A DNA stretch of 64,000 bases from Bacillota bacterium (GTDB lineage Bacteria; Bacillota; Bacilli; Alicyclobacillales; SLC66), in contig JAKADA010000001.1 of assembly GCA_021820975.1 (NCBI GenBank), positions 62,001 to 126,000 of the forward strand, written 5' to 3'. The translations under genes were made by a program, and so were the position numbers. Below, piece by piece: positions 45,337 through 54,507 of this stretch; the stretch's first letter is position 1; every line of letters begins with the position of its first letter. Below the pieces are notes generated by a model, which was not told the DNA's origin, made no database searches, and saw only the letters and a list, made by a program, of their open reading frames with translations.

Positions 45337-45906
45337 GTGGTGAAAGTGTATACAAGAGGTGGCGACGGTGGCAAAACGGCATTGATCGGTGGAGAACGAC
45401 GATTGAAAAATGATTTGCGTATCGAAGCATACGGTACGGTCGATGAGGCAGGTGCATTTATTGGACAGGCGATGAGTTTTCTTGACGCTCGTCGTGATGA
45501 CGATATGATCACCTTGTTGCTTGAGGTATCGCAAATGCTTTGGGATGTCGGTGCGGATCTCGCTGCGCCGTATGACGAACAGGGACGGTACACCTACAAA
45601 ACACCAACTGATGCGGCAAATCGTCTTGAACCTTACATTGATCGCTACAAAGAAGAGGCGGACGCCATCACAAAATTTGTGCTTCGTGCGGGCAGTACGG
45701 CATCAGCTACATTGCATGTTGCTTGCACAGTAGTGCGACGCGCGGAACGACGTACTGTGGCACTCATGGAGAAAGAAACGATACATAAGCCAACCCTGCA
45801 GTATCTTAATCGTTTATCTGATTTGCTCTTTGTACTTGCTCGCGCGGTGAATGCGCGTGATGAAAGGCACGATGTACTCTACGAGCACAGTTCGAATGTT
45901 TTTTGA
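45337..45906 (+). CDS. PduO-type cob(I)alamin adenosyltransferase
   Basis: Makes adenosylcobalamin from cob(I)alamin and ATP. 189 residues. The N-terminal VYTRGGDGGKTALIGGERR, the VDEAGAFIGQA segment and VVRRAERRTVAL with the ATP-binding arginines are typical. It is followed 33 bases later by an aldo/keto reductase with no obvious link. No B12-dependent enzyme is in the window. Confidence 0.92.
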   Translation: MVKVYTRGGDGGKTALIGGERRLKNDLRIEAYGTVDEAGAFIGQAMSFLDARRDDDMITLLLEVSQMLWDVGADLAAPYDEQGRYTYKTPTDAANRLEPYIDRYKEEADAITKFVLRAGSTASATLHVACTVVRRAERRTVALMEKETIHKPTLQYLNRLSDLLFVLARAVNARDERHDVLYEHSSNVF

Positions 45907-45939
45907 GACGATTAGCGATTGACCGAAAGGGGTCATTTT

Positions 45940-46929
45940 GTGATGGCAAATTCAACGATGCTTGATAAGCGTACATTAGGGGAGTCGAATTTAAAGCTGA
46001 CTGCATTAGGGCTTGGCTGTTGGCAATTTAGTAAAGGCAAAGGTATCGCAGGCCGATTTTGGCCGACACTGTCACAACAAGACATTAATGAAATCATCGT
46101 GCAGACGTGGCAAGGTGGTATCAATTGGTTTGATACAGCCGAGTTTTATGGTATGGGACAGTCGGAAATGGCACTTTCGCAAGCTTTGCATGAAGCAGGG
46201 ATACAACCTGGCCAAGTAAATATCGCCACCAAATGGTGGCCATTTCCTCGAAGAGCAAGTTCGATTAGGGAAACAATTGGTGACCGTTTACGGTATTTAG
46301 ATGGTTATCCGATTGACTTATATCAAGTGCACCAACCGTATTCTCTATCAGGTATCGATGCGCAAATGCATGCGATGGCTTCGCTTGTGCATGAAGGAAA
46401 GATTCGCTACGTAGGTGTCAGCAATTACTCGGCAAAACAATTGCGCACAGCTTATCACGCTTTACAAAAAGAAGGTGTACCTCTTGTCTCTAATCAGGTC
46501 AAATATAGTTTACTAGACCGGCGAATTGAACATAACGGTGTTCTCGATACGGCTCGTGAGTTAGGAATTGGCATCATTGCTTACTCACCACTTGAACAAG
46601 GACTTTTAACAGGAAAATTCCATCATGATGCGACGCTCGGACAATCACTCACAGGGGCTAGACGATACCAAGGGAAATTTAAGGCATCTGGATTGCAAAA
46701 AACGCTTCCACTCATTCAAGAACTTGAAACGATTGCAGCCAATTATGGAGTATCGGCAACTCAGGTGGCTCTTAATTGGCTTGTGAATTTTCATGGTACT
46801 ATGGTGTTCGCGATTCCTGGTGCCTCGAAAATTGCTCAGGCCAAAGAGAACATCAAAGCGCTCACGTTTACTTTAGAGACTGAGGAGTTGGCTCGATTAG
46901 ACGCAGTGTCCTTGCATGCCATGAAATGA
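45940..46929 (+). CDS. Aldo/keto reductase
   Basis: An NADPH-dependent (beta-alpha)8 reductase of ~329 residues. The catalytic tetrad is visible: Asp and Tyr in WFDTAEFYGMGQSE, Lys in ATKWWP, His in LYQVHQPY. Cofactor residues lie in FAIPGASKIAQAKEN. GTG 45940 or ATG 45943 follow AAAGGGG. Substrate unknown. Confidence 0.9.
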   Translation: MMANSTMLDKRTLGESNLKLTALGLGCWQFSKGKGIAGRFWPTLSQQDINEIIVQTWQGGINWFDTAEFYGMGQSEMALSQALHEAGIQPGQVNIATKWWPFPRRASSIRETIGDRLRYLDGYPIDLYQVHQPYSLSGIDAQMHAMASLVHEGKIRYVGVSNYSAKQLRTAYHALQKEGVPLVSNQVKYSLLDRRIEHNGVLDTARELGIGIIAYSPLEQGLLTGKFHHDATLGQSLTGARRYQGKFKASGLQKTLPLIQELETIAANYGVSATQVALNWLVNFHGTMVFAIPGASKIAQAKENIKALTFTLETEELARLDAVSLHAMK

Positions 46930-46930
46930 G

Positions 46931-47005
46931 ATCATAAATTTCGATAAAGCGAATTTCTCTTTTATCTTGTGAAAATCAGAGAAATTCGCTAAAGTAGTTT
47001 ATGAT
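46931..47005. repeat. Two-tier inverted repeat before the GH65 gene
   Basis: An inner 13-bp perfect repeat (AGCGAATTTCTCT at 46948-46960, AGAGAAATTCGCT at 46978-46990) is nested in an outer 8-bp repeat (ATCATAAA at 46931-46938, TTTATGAT at 46998-47005). The loop is 17 bases and no T-run follows. It fills most of the gap between the aldo/keto reductase and the phosphorylase. It may be a terminator, an operator or a structured leader. Confidence 0.6.
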
Positions 47006-47052
47006 ATGGTTTTCAGAAAAGGATTTCATCGCATGCAAGGGAGACAATTCGG

Positions 47053-49407
47053 ATGGGTCATCACCAAAATGTAGGACGAGAGTCGCTGTATCCTTATGAT
47101 ACCTGGAAAGTTATAGAATCCTCGTTCAATCTTGACTCGAATCGTCAGGGTGAGACGATTTTTGCTGTTGGTAATGGGTATATTGGTATGCGTGGTAATT
47201 TTGAGGAAGATTTTCAGGGGCCAGTTGGTTCATCGTTACAAGGTACCTATTTAAATGGGTTTTACGATTCCGAACTGATCCAATATGGTGAACTGGCTTA
47301 TGGATATGCACAAAATAGTCAGACGATGCTCAATGTGACCGATAGTAAGATTATTCGACTGTACCTCGATGATGAACCTTTTGATATGTTACAAGGTACG
47401 GTGCTTTCTTATCATCGTGAACTTGATATGATGCACGGTGTTATGCTACGTGAGGTACTATGGGAATCACCGCAAAAAAGGCGTGTGCAAGTACGCATAA
47501 AACGCCTTGTCAGTCTTTCGCGACGCCAAGTTGCAGCGATCTCGTATGAAGTGATCCCTTATTTTACGGGAAACCTTACTTTCGTGTCAGCCGTACAAGG
47601 TGAAGTGCATAATCAAGTGACGATGGGCGATCCACGTGTCGGTTCAAGCTTTGCTGAGCAAGTGTTGCAAACGATCGACATGAAACAAGATGGCAGTTAT
47701 ATGGCTTTGTTGCAAAGAACAAAAAATACGAATTTTTCTCTCGTATGCGCGGCACAACATGAGGTTATTACGACAGCACCTATAACGACGATGCAAAAGC
47801 GGGTTTCAGAAGAGGCGCAGTGGCATGTGACGGCCAAAGTACATGAAAAGTCAGCCACGAAAGAACCGACCGTCGTGCGTCTCGATAAGTTTATTGCCTA
47901 CGTCTCATCAAAAGATTATGCTACAGATCAATTATGGCAACGTGCGAAATCTGAGGTGAATCAAGCGGCTAAGGATGGGTTTCTATTTTTATTGCAGGAA
48001 CAAGCTGATTTTTTAGCCGCCTATTGGCTTGACAGTGATATTGTGATTCACGGTGATGATGCTTTGCAGCAAAGTCTACGGTTTAATGCTTTTCATTTAC
48101 TGCAGTCTGTGGGTCGCGATGGCAAAACGAATATTGCGGCTAAAGGAATCACGGGTGAAGGGTACGAAGGTCATTACTTTTGGGATACAGAAACGTATAT
48201 TTTCCCGTTCTTTCTATATACGCAACCTGATATCGCTAAGAAGCTTCTAGACTATCGTTATCATATCCTCGATAAAGCGCGACTGCGGGCAAAAGAAATG
48301 GCGCAAAAAGGTGCTTTATATGCCTGGCGCACGATCGATGGTGAAGAAACGTCCGCTTATTATCCTGCAGGGACCGCCGCATATCATATTAATGCCGACA
48401 TTATGTATGCGCTAAAAAAGTATATGCATGCGACCAAGGATGATCAGTTTATGCTGGAAAAAGGAGCAGAGATGCTCTTTGAAACAGCCCGCTTATGGGT
48501 GGATCTCGGGGACTATATTCCTGCGTACGATCATCGTTTTTGCATTAATGAAGTAACAGGGCCTGACGAATACACTGCGCTAGTCAACAATAATTTATAT
48601 ACGAACATCATGGCCAAAGATCATTTGCTCTTTGCATGGAATGTTGCCCGTGATTTGCAAACGAGATACCCTGATGCCTATAAAAACTTAGCGGATCGTT
48701 TAAATCTCGGCGAAGAAGAAGTGCTAGATTTTAAACAAGCGGCAGAGGCGATGTATCTTCCTTATGACGAAACGTTAGGAATTCACCCTCAAGATGATTC
48801 GTTTTTAAAAAAAGCGGTATGGGATTTTGAACATACGCCGTCTGATCATTATCCTTTGTTATTGCACTACCACCCTTTGGTTATTTACCGTTATCAAGTG
48901 TTGAAACAAGCTGATGTAGTACTCGCTGAATTTTTACAAGGCGATCAATTTACTTTGGAGCAAAAGCAACGTGACTTCGCGTATTACGAAAAGATCACGA
49001 CGCATGACTCCTCTTTATCGCCATGCATTTACAGCATCATGGCTGCTGAATTAGGGGATCTTGAAAAGGCGTATCGCTATTTCGCGCAAACGGCTCGTAT
49101 GGATTTGGATGATTTAAATGGTAATGTAAAAGATGGGATTCACACAGCTTCTATGGGTGGCACGTGGTTGGCCTTAGTTGCCGGCTTTGGGGGATTGCGC
49201 GAGTACAATGGTCAGTTGTCGTTTCAACCCGTTTTGCCACCAAAATGGCAGGGGTATGAGTTTCGCGTGCGTTTTCAAGGTCGTTTACTTGAGGTTAATG
49301 TGGATCAAACAGGAGTAGTTTACCGTCTCATCCACGGTGAAGCTATGGAGATTAAGCATGGACATCAGCTAGTCTCTTTGGCGCAAGGCGTACTAACTCG
49401 TGTATAA
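47053..49407 (+). CDS. GH65 disaccharide phosphorylase (maltose/kojibiose/trehalose type)
   Basis: A cytoplasmic inverting phosphorylase of 784 residues that cleaves an alpha-linked glucose disaccharide with phosphate into glucose and beta-glucose-1-phosphate. The N-terminal beta-sandwich domain is followed by the (alpha/alpha)6 barrel with GEGYEGHYFWDTETY and the catalytic acid Glu500 in INEVTGPDEYTALVNNN. Phosphate-site residues follow near THDSSLSPCIYS and the TASMGGTW motif. Linkage specificity cannot be read directly. No pgmB lies beside it. It precedes the PTS-like/ABC sugar cluster and is its likely catabolic enzyme. Confidence 0.92.
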   Translation: MGHHQNVGRESLYPYDTWKVIESSFNLDSNRQGETIFAVGNGYIGMRGNFEEDFQGPVGSSLQGTYLNGFYDSELIQYGELAYGYAQNSQTMLNVTDSKIIRLYLDDEPFDMLQGTVLSYHRELDMMHGVMLREVLWESPQKRRVQVRIKRLVSLSRRQVAAISYEVIPYFTGNLTFVSAVQGEVHNQVTMGDPRVGSSFAEQVLQTIDMKQDGSYMALLQRTKNTNFSLVCAAQHEVITTAPITTMQKRVSEEAQWHVTAKVHEKSATKEPTVVRLDKFIAYVSSKDYATDQLWQRAKSEVNQAAKDGFLFLLQEQADFLAAYWLDSDIVIHGDDALQQSLRFNAFHLLQSVGRDGKTNIAAKGITGEGYEGHYFWDTETYIFPFFLYTQPDIAKKLLDYRYHILDKARLRAKEMAQKGALYAWRTIDGEETSAYYPAGTAAYHINADIMYALKKYMHATKDDQFMLEKGAEMLFETARLWVDLGDYIPAYDHRFCINEVTGPDEYTALVNNNLYTNIMAKDHLLFAWNVARDLQTRYPDAYKNLADRLNLGEEEVLDFKQAAEAMYLPYDETLGIHPQDDSFLKKAVWDFEHTPSDHYPLLLHYHPLVIYRYQVLKQADVVLAEFLQGDQFTLEQKQRDFAYYEKITTHDSSLSPCIYSIMAAELGDLEKAYRYFAQTARMDLDDLNGNVKDGIHTASMGGTWLALVAGFGGLREYNGQLSFQPVLPPKWQGYEFRVRFQGRLLEVNVDQTGVVYRLIHGEAMEIKHGHQLVSLAQGVLTRV

Positions 49408-49417
49408 ATTCACGATG

Positions 49418-49447
49418 TTGTGAAGAATCTTGCACTTACGGTATAAT
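49418..49447 (+). promoter_or_regulatory. Sigma-A promoter of the levR-like gene
   Basis: TTGTGA (49418-49423) and a perfect TATAAT (49442-49447) are 18 bases apart, 39 bases before the start codon. The activator gene thus has an ordinary promoter, unlike the operon it probably controls. Confidence 0.6.
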
Positions 49448-49486
49448 TTTTCAAGCAGCTGAAATGGGAAGGGGAAGATTCCCAGC

Positions 49487-52297
49487 ATGCTTCGAAAAGA
49501 GCGTATTTTTACGATGTTAGAAGAATTGGCTGAAACTTGCCCAAAGGATGAGTCAGGTATTCCTTTGGGCGTGAGTGCAGGGGAGGTTTCCTTGCGCTTA
49601 TCCTTGCTTCGCAACAATTGTAGTGCAGACTTGAAACAATTGCAGCGTGAAGGTCGCGTTATCTGTATTGAGGGTCGCCCTACCTTGTATCTACCTAAGC
49701 AATGGCTAGAAATGCAATTTCCTGGAGAAACGACGTTACTTGCTTCTTCTTATGATTGCGTATCAGATTATATTTCGGCGATGACAACTTTTAGATTTTC
49801 GGGAAGAAAGATTACCCACGACGAAGTCTTTGAATCTGCCATGGGGTCACAGCAAAGTTTACGCACGGCCATGGATCGGGCTAAAATGGCCTTGCAATAT
49901 CCTCCTGATGGCATGCATGTGTTGTTACTTGGTCAGACAGGTGTAGGAAAGTCGACGTTTGCAAAAGCGATGTATTCTTATGCCGTTGAAAACGGATACA
50001 TAGAAAAAGGATCAACTTTTAGTGCGTTTAATTGTGCAGAGTATGCAAATAATCCAGAAATTTTATTGGATCATTTATTTGGACATGTGAAAGGTGCATT
50101 TACGGGCGCTCTTCGTGATAAACCCGGTTTGGTGGAATATACGGACGGTGGCATTTTGTTTCTTGATGAGGTACATCGTCTACCTCCTGAAGGTCAGGAA
50201 ATGTTGTTTCATCTCTTAGACTACGGTGAATACCGTCGTTTAGGAGAATCGGATGCTTTTCGAAAAAGTCGTATTCGATTATTTGCAGCGACAACGGAAG
50301 CTCCTGAATCATCCTTGTTGTCAACTTTTTTGCGGCGAATTCCTATGGTAATTAGGTTGCCTGCTTTACGTGATTGGTCTATCCATGATCGTCACGAATT
50401 GATTTTTCGGCTATTGCTTGGCGAAGCCAAAGAGACGGGTAGAAGTCTTCGTCTCACTGCAGAAGCGCTCGATTTTTTATTGCGGACGCAGTTTTTTGCT
50501 AACATTGGCGGACTAAAAAACACGTTAAAAATAGCATGTGCTAACGCATTTTTACATGAGGAAAAAAGTCACGAAATCACGATTACGAGACAGCATATCA
50601 GCCTCTCTCAAGGTGATTCGCTCTACCTTGACAAATCGTTGGTCGATACGCTCCAGGATCTCGTGGTGGAGCCGACGAGTACGCTAATGAAAGGCATATG
50701 GAATCCTCATGATTCCTCTTTAGTGGATACCCTTTCCAAATTGCAAGCGTCATTACGTGATTTATCCTTTTCGTCTTTGGAGATTATGGATGCTTTGGGG
50801 CGAGAAGTGCATCGCCGTATGGCAAAGCGATGTGGAACGCATTTTGCTAATGATTTGCGTGCCTATGTCGGTGTACACTTTTACGATGTTGTACAAAAAA
50901 TCTGGCTCGAACTTGATCATGTACTTAGCGATCAAGTTTCGCCAAGTTCTTGGCCACGTATTGTCCTTTATCTCTATGGTGAGGTTCATCGGACATTTAC
51001 TCATCTTGCGGTGGACATGCCGATATGGGTTAAGATCGTGATGAACGAGTTGCCTGATAGGTATCAAGTAGCTACTTTATTTCTCACGCATCTTAATCAA
51101 CAACTCAATATCTCTTTTTCGTCAGAAACAATCGCTGTAGTTACTTTGTTGCTTCAAGATGATACAACAAAAGACGGTCATCGCGTACAGATTATCGTTG
51201 CTTTGTTTGGTGATGGAATTGCATCAAAAATAGTCGATGTTGCCGTTCGTTTGGCTGGAGGAGAAGAGGCAATCAGCGTACTGGAAATCCCTGTGCAATT
51301 TGATGAATCATGGTTAGAATCCGCGTGTGATGCAGTTGTGTCACGAAAAGATCATGATATGGGTGTGCTGATTTTAACCGATGTCCCGGCTATTATCGTA
51401 TGGAATGATAAGAAGCTTAGGGATCAGACAGCGCACGTCGTACGTATTGTCTTTCGACCGGATCTTATTATGATAGTACGAGCTTTATATCTTGTGCAAT
51501 CTGGATCTCAGACGATAGATCAAATGGCGGCATGGTTACAAAGCTCTGTATCCAATTATTCGACAGTACCTATCGTAAACAAGTTACGTATCGTATGGGC
51601 GTGCAGTTTGACAGGTCGAGGTACGGCTTCTGCCATTTCTCGTTTAATTGAGCAAGCTTTACCTGAAACGATGCGACAAGGTGTTAAGGTGATGTCTCGA
51701 GAGTTAGGTGCAGGGCGTGAAATCATCCTAGATGAAGAGGAGCAGCCAGTAGCCATCGTGGGTTCTGTGCGCCCTGCACGCATCGGTGTTCCCTTTTTTG
51801 CTGTTGAAGAATTATTGGATGATGCAGGTATGCAACGTTTCTTAGAGGTTGTGGGATTTGCAGGATATGCCCAACCGTTTTTCATGAAACAGACAGGACC
51901 TGTAGAACACACTTCTGAATCGATCGACATTCTTCGTGACCATGTGAAAAAGATCCTTGAAAGAGATCTTATCTTTCTCAATCCAGCAATCGTGATGAGC
52001 GCAGTGAACGATATGATGACGTATCTTCATGATGATCTCATGCTTACATTTTCATCCGAATGGGAAGCCAGATTTTGTTTGCATATGGCGTATGCAATGG
52101 AACGTGTCATAAAAAAAGAAACCGTTGTTTACCCCTATCTGCAACGTATACAGCGGATCTTTTCATCGCAATGGGTACAACTGCTTGGCTTATCGAAAAT
52201 TATTGAACGGTATCTTGGCTTTCAACCGAATGATCATGAAATTGCTTATCTCTTTGAAATGATTTTTCCTGAACGGGCATTGGAGATGTTTCAATAA
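49487..52297 (+). CDS. levR: LevR-type sigma-54 activator with PRDs and an EIIA-Man-like domain
   Basis: A 936-residue enhancer-binding activator. Order: winged helix (~1-85), AAA+ domain (~110-350) with Walker A GQTGVGKS (149-156), sigma-54 contact GAFTGA (203-208) and Walker B GGILFLDEVH (221-230), PRD1 (~420-510), EIIA-Man-like (~560-690), PRD2 (~830-936). In the EIIA-like site the expected His is Phe574 (VALFGDGIAS). In PRD2 His866 (LHMAYAMER) is kept, matching the site reported to be phosphorylated by EIIB in Bacillus LevR. Its stop overlaps the EIIB start (TAATG). Probable target: the sigma-54 promoter at 54464. Confidence 0.9.
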   Translation: MLRKERIFTMLEELAETCPKDESGIPLGVSAGEVSLRLSLLRNNCSADLKQLQREGRVICIEGRPTLYLPKQWLEMQFPGETTLLASSYDCVSDYISAMTTFRFSGRKITHDEVFESAMGSQQSLRTAMDRAKMALQYPPDGMHVLLLGQTGVGKSTFAKAMYSYAVENGYIEKGSTFSAFNCAEYANNPEILLDHLFGHVKGAFTGALRDKPGLVEYTDGGILFLDEVHRLPPEGQEMLFHLLDYGEYRRLGESDAFRKSRIRLFAATTEAPESSLLSTFLRRIPMVIRLPALRDWSIHDRHELIFRLLLGEAKETGRSLRLTAEALDFLLRTQFFANIGGLKNTLKIACANAFLHEEKSHEITITRQHISLSQGDSLYLDKSLVDTLQDLVVEPTSTLMKGIWNPHDSSLVDTLSKLQASLRDLSFSSLEIMDALGREVHRRMAKRCGTHFANDLRAYVGVHFYDVVQKIWLELDHVLSDQVSPSSWPRIVLYLYGEVHRTFTHLAVDMPIWVKIVMNELPDRYQVATLFLTHLNQQLNISFSSETIAVVTLLLQDDTTKDGHRVQIIVALFGDGIASKIVDVAVRLAGGEEAISVLEIPVQFDESWLESACDAVVSRKDHDMGVLILTDVPAIIVWNDKKLRDQTAHVVRIVFRPDLIMIVRALYLVQSGSQTIDQMAAWLQSSVSNYSTVPIVNKLRIVWACSLTGRGTASAISRLIEQALPETMRQGVKVMSRELGAGREIILDEEEQPVAIVGSVRPARIGVPFFAVEELLDDAGMQRFLEVVGFAGYAQPFFMKQTGPVEHTSESIDILRDHVKKILERDLIFLNPAIVMSAVNDMMTYLHDDLMLTFSSEWEARFCLHMAYAMERVIKKETVVYPYLQRIQRIFSSQWVQLLGLSKIIERYLGFQPNDHEIAYLFEMIFPERALEMFQ

Positions 52298-52794
52298 TGA
52301 CGAAACCGACTACGACCATGCGTTTACGTGTAGATGACCGTCTTTTACATGGACAAGTTGTTGTGACGTGGGTGCGCGATTTAGCCATCAAAACCATATG
52401 GATCATCAGTGATCGAGTAGCTAGTGAACCTATTGAAATTGCCCTGTTACAGTCAGCCGTTCCTTTTGATGTTCAGCTTGAAATTTATACGACTCAAGAG
52501 GCTGTTGAACAGATTCACAAGCCATATACGGCTCAGTCGACGATGATTATGGTTGAAAATTTGCAAACCATTCTTGAATTATATGAGTTGGGATTCCCGT
52601 TGCCTGATATCAACGTGGGAGGGTTGCGCTATCAACCAGGGAAAATTGCCCTCAATCGTGCCGTTTATGTGGGAAAGGAAGATGTAGAGATTTGCCATAA
52701 CCTAGAACAACAAGGCATCGTCATGACTTTGCAAATTGTCCCGTCAGATTATCGCATGAACTTTTACGACCGCTTACGGAAGAAGTGGAAATAG
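52297..52794 (+). CDS. Mannose-class PTS EIIB component
   Basis: A 165-residue EIIB-Man/Fru/Sor protein. The active-site histidine (~His18) is intact in RVDDRLLHGQVVVTW, and the family segment PDINVGGLRY is present. Such proteins take phosphate from EIIA and pass it to sugar, and in Bacillus also phosphorylate LevR. It is coupled to the activator gene by TAATG. No EIIA gene is present in the cluster, so its phosphate donor is an open question. Confidence 0.92.
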   Translation: MTKPTTTMRLRVDDRLLHGQVVVTWVRDLAIKTIWIISDRVASEPIEIALLQSAVPFDVQLEIYTTQEAVEQIHKPYTAQSTMIMVENLQTILELYELGFPLPDINVGGLRYQPGKIALNRAVYVGKEDVEICHNLEQQGIVMTLQIVPSDYRMNFYDRLRKKWK

Positions 52795-52797
52795 CGT

Positions 52798-54360
52798 ATG
52801 CAACCGATAGGACAAATAATAGCGGTTACGCTGATCGCTTCACTAGCTGGCATGGAGAGTGTTCTAGATGAGTGGCAATGGCATCGTCCTTTGCTTGTGT
52901 GTACGCTGATTGGGATTGCTCTTGGATCGTTACATACTGGATTACTTATTGGTGGGGAGTTGGAATTACTTGCACTTGGTTGGATGAATATCGGTGCAGC
53001 ACAATCACCTGATACAGCACTTGCAGGTGTTTTTGCCACATTGCTCGCAGTACGAGCTGGTCATGATACGAGTTCAGCTATCGCGCTAAGTATTCCCATT
53101 GCTATGGCCGGTAACCTTAGTACAGTTTTGGTTCGGTCATTGGTCATTCCAATACATCACGTAGCGGATCGTATCACGCAAAAATCTCCTTCACATTACT
53201 TTTTACTACTACACATTGGAGCGCTTCTTTTCCAAGCGATGAGAGTCGCTGTTCCGGCATTTTTATTTGAAGTATTCTTAAATAAAGCTATTATTTTAGA
53301 CATTTTTCATAGTATCCCAAATGTCGTTCAACAAGGATTTACTGTAGCTAGTGGATTTGTGGTGGTTGTTGGCTATGCAATGGTCATTCGTTCGCTTCGC
53401 GCTAGAGAATTAACGCCCTATTTGTTACTAGGGTTTCTCCTTGCGGCAATCTCCTCAACGACCTTAGTCACGGTGGGTGTCATTGCAGGGTGTCTTGCCT
53501 GGCTTCATGTTCGGCTATGGAGCAAGCACGATAGGCGAGCCGTTGATATTTCAAGTTTACCTGAGTTACAAACCACACCGACGAAAAAAATTTCTCGTCC
53601 GGTTTTATGGCGTGTGTTTTGGCGAAGCCAATTTCATCAAGCATCGTGGAATTATGAACGCATGCAGGGCTTGGGTTACGCTTTTACCATGGAACCCGCG
53701 CTAGATGATCTTTATCAGGATGAACAACTTCGTTGTGAGCGCAAGCGTCAACACCTTGAATTTTTCAATACACAACCTTATGTGGCTAATTTGGTCATCG
53801 GGATGAATTTAGCTTTAGAAGAACGCTTAAGTGAAGGTAAGAAATCTTTTTCATCTCTCATCCAATCGATTAAGCTAGGTATGATGGGACCGCTTGCCGG
53901 TGTTGGTGATTCTTTCTTTTGGGGAACCCTTCGTCCACTTTTAGGGTCTTTAGGGGCTGCTATGGCATTACATGGGAATGTAATGGGACCCATTTTCTTT
54001 TTTGTATCGTGGAATGTGATTCGATTGGGATCAAGGTGGGGATTACTTTTTTATGGGTACCGCTTCGGTCTTAAAATGGTCAATACGATTGCCACTGGGT
54101 TTTTGCGGCAGATTAATGAAGGTGCGGCAATTGTAGGTTTGTTTGTGATGGGAGCTCTCGTAGCCGTATGGACGCATGTTAATTTTTCTGTACCGATGAT
54201 TGACACGATCTTCTCTCAAACTATCCCGAAGTTGCCAAATCTTCTTTTGTTATTCTTTGTGTTGTGGTTGTTACGAAAAGGATGGCATAGTGTAGCCATT
54301 ATTTTACTTTTATTTGTTATCGCAGTTTGTGGTGTGTTTGTTCATGTATTACAACCATAG
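52798..54360 (+). CDS. Fused mannose-class PTS EIIC-EIID membrane protein
   Basis: A 520-residue membrane protein joining two normally separate subunits. Residues ~1-235 are EIIC (GGELELLALGWMNIGAAQSP). A polar linker (~240-265, SSLPELQTTPTKK) leads to EIID (~266-520) with SQFHQASWNYERMQGLGYAF, HLEFFNTQPYVANLV and GPLAGVGDSFFWGTLRP. The reading frame is continuous, with no stop between domains. It follows EIIB by 3 bases. It may transport sugar or serve as a sugar sensor for the adjacent activator. Confidence 0.9.
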   Translation: MQPIGQIIAVTLIASLAGMESVLDEWQWHRPLLVCTLIGIALGSLHTGLLIGGELELLALGWMNIGAAQSPDTALAGVFATLLAVRAGHDTSSAIALSIPIAMAGNLSTVLVRSLVIPIHHVADRITQKSPSHYFLLLHIGALLFQAMRVAVPAFLFEVFLNKAIILDIFHSIPNVVQQGFTVASGFVVVVGYAMVIRSLRARELTPYLLLGFLLAAISSTTLVTVGVIAGCLAWLHVRLWSKHDRRAVDISSLPELQTTPTKKISRPVLWRVFWRSQFHQASWNYERMQGLGYAFTMEPALDDLYQDEQLRCERKRQHLEFFNTQPYVANLVIGMNLALEERLSEGKKSFSSLIQSIKLGMMGPLAGVGDSFFWGTLRPLLGSLGAAMALHGNVMGPIFFFVSWNVIRLGSRWGLLFYGYRFGLKMVNTIATGFLRQINEGAAIVGLFVMGALVAVWTHVNFSVPMIDTIFSQTIPKLPNLLLLFFVLWLLRKGWHSVAIILLLFVIAVCGVFVHVLQP

Positions 54361-54373
54361 TATTTTTCTTAAA

Positions 54374-54422
54374 AGTGTATTGGTCTATCATATTAGTGTA
54401 TTATTTTTAAAAATTGAGTATT
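54374..54422 (+). promoter_or_regulatory. Phased direct repeats, candidate upstream activating sequence
   Basis: AGTGTATT occurs at 54374-54381 and 54395-54402, and a 6-of-8 copy TGAGTATT at 54415-54422. Spacings are 21 and 20 bases, about two helical turns. They lie ~70-115 bases upstream of the expected start site of the sigma-54 promoter, where an enhancer-binding protein would bind. Confidence 0.5.
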
Positions 54423-54463
54423 AACTAATTATAGAAATAACGATAATTGCGTGCCGATTTAAG

Positions 54464-54480
54464 TTGGCACGCAATTTGCT
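54464..54480 (+). promoter_or_regulatory. Sigma-54 (-24/-12) promoter of the ABC importer-rpoN operon
   Basis: TTGGCACGCAATTTGCT matches the sigma-54 consensus TTGGCACGNNNNTTGCT at every fixed position, with GG and GC correctly spaced. Transcription would start near 54491. The -24 part also lies in the right arm of an inverted repeat (AATTGCGTGCC 54445-54455 with GGCACGCAATT 54466-54476). Confidence 0.88.
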
Positions 54481-54507
54481 TATATAAAAGATGTAATCAG
54501 CTTTTTA

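Noticed and set aside
49409-49424. TTCAC-N6-GTGAA palindrome before levR
   Set aside because: The half-sites are in the opposite orientation and spacing to the Rex consensus, so I do not count it as a Rex box.
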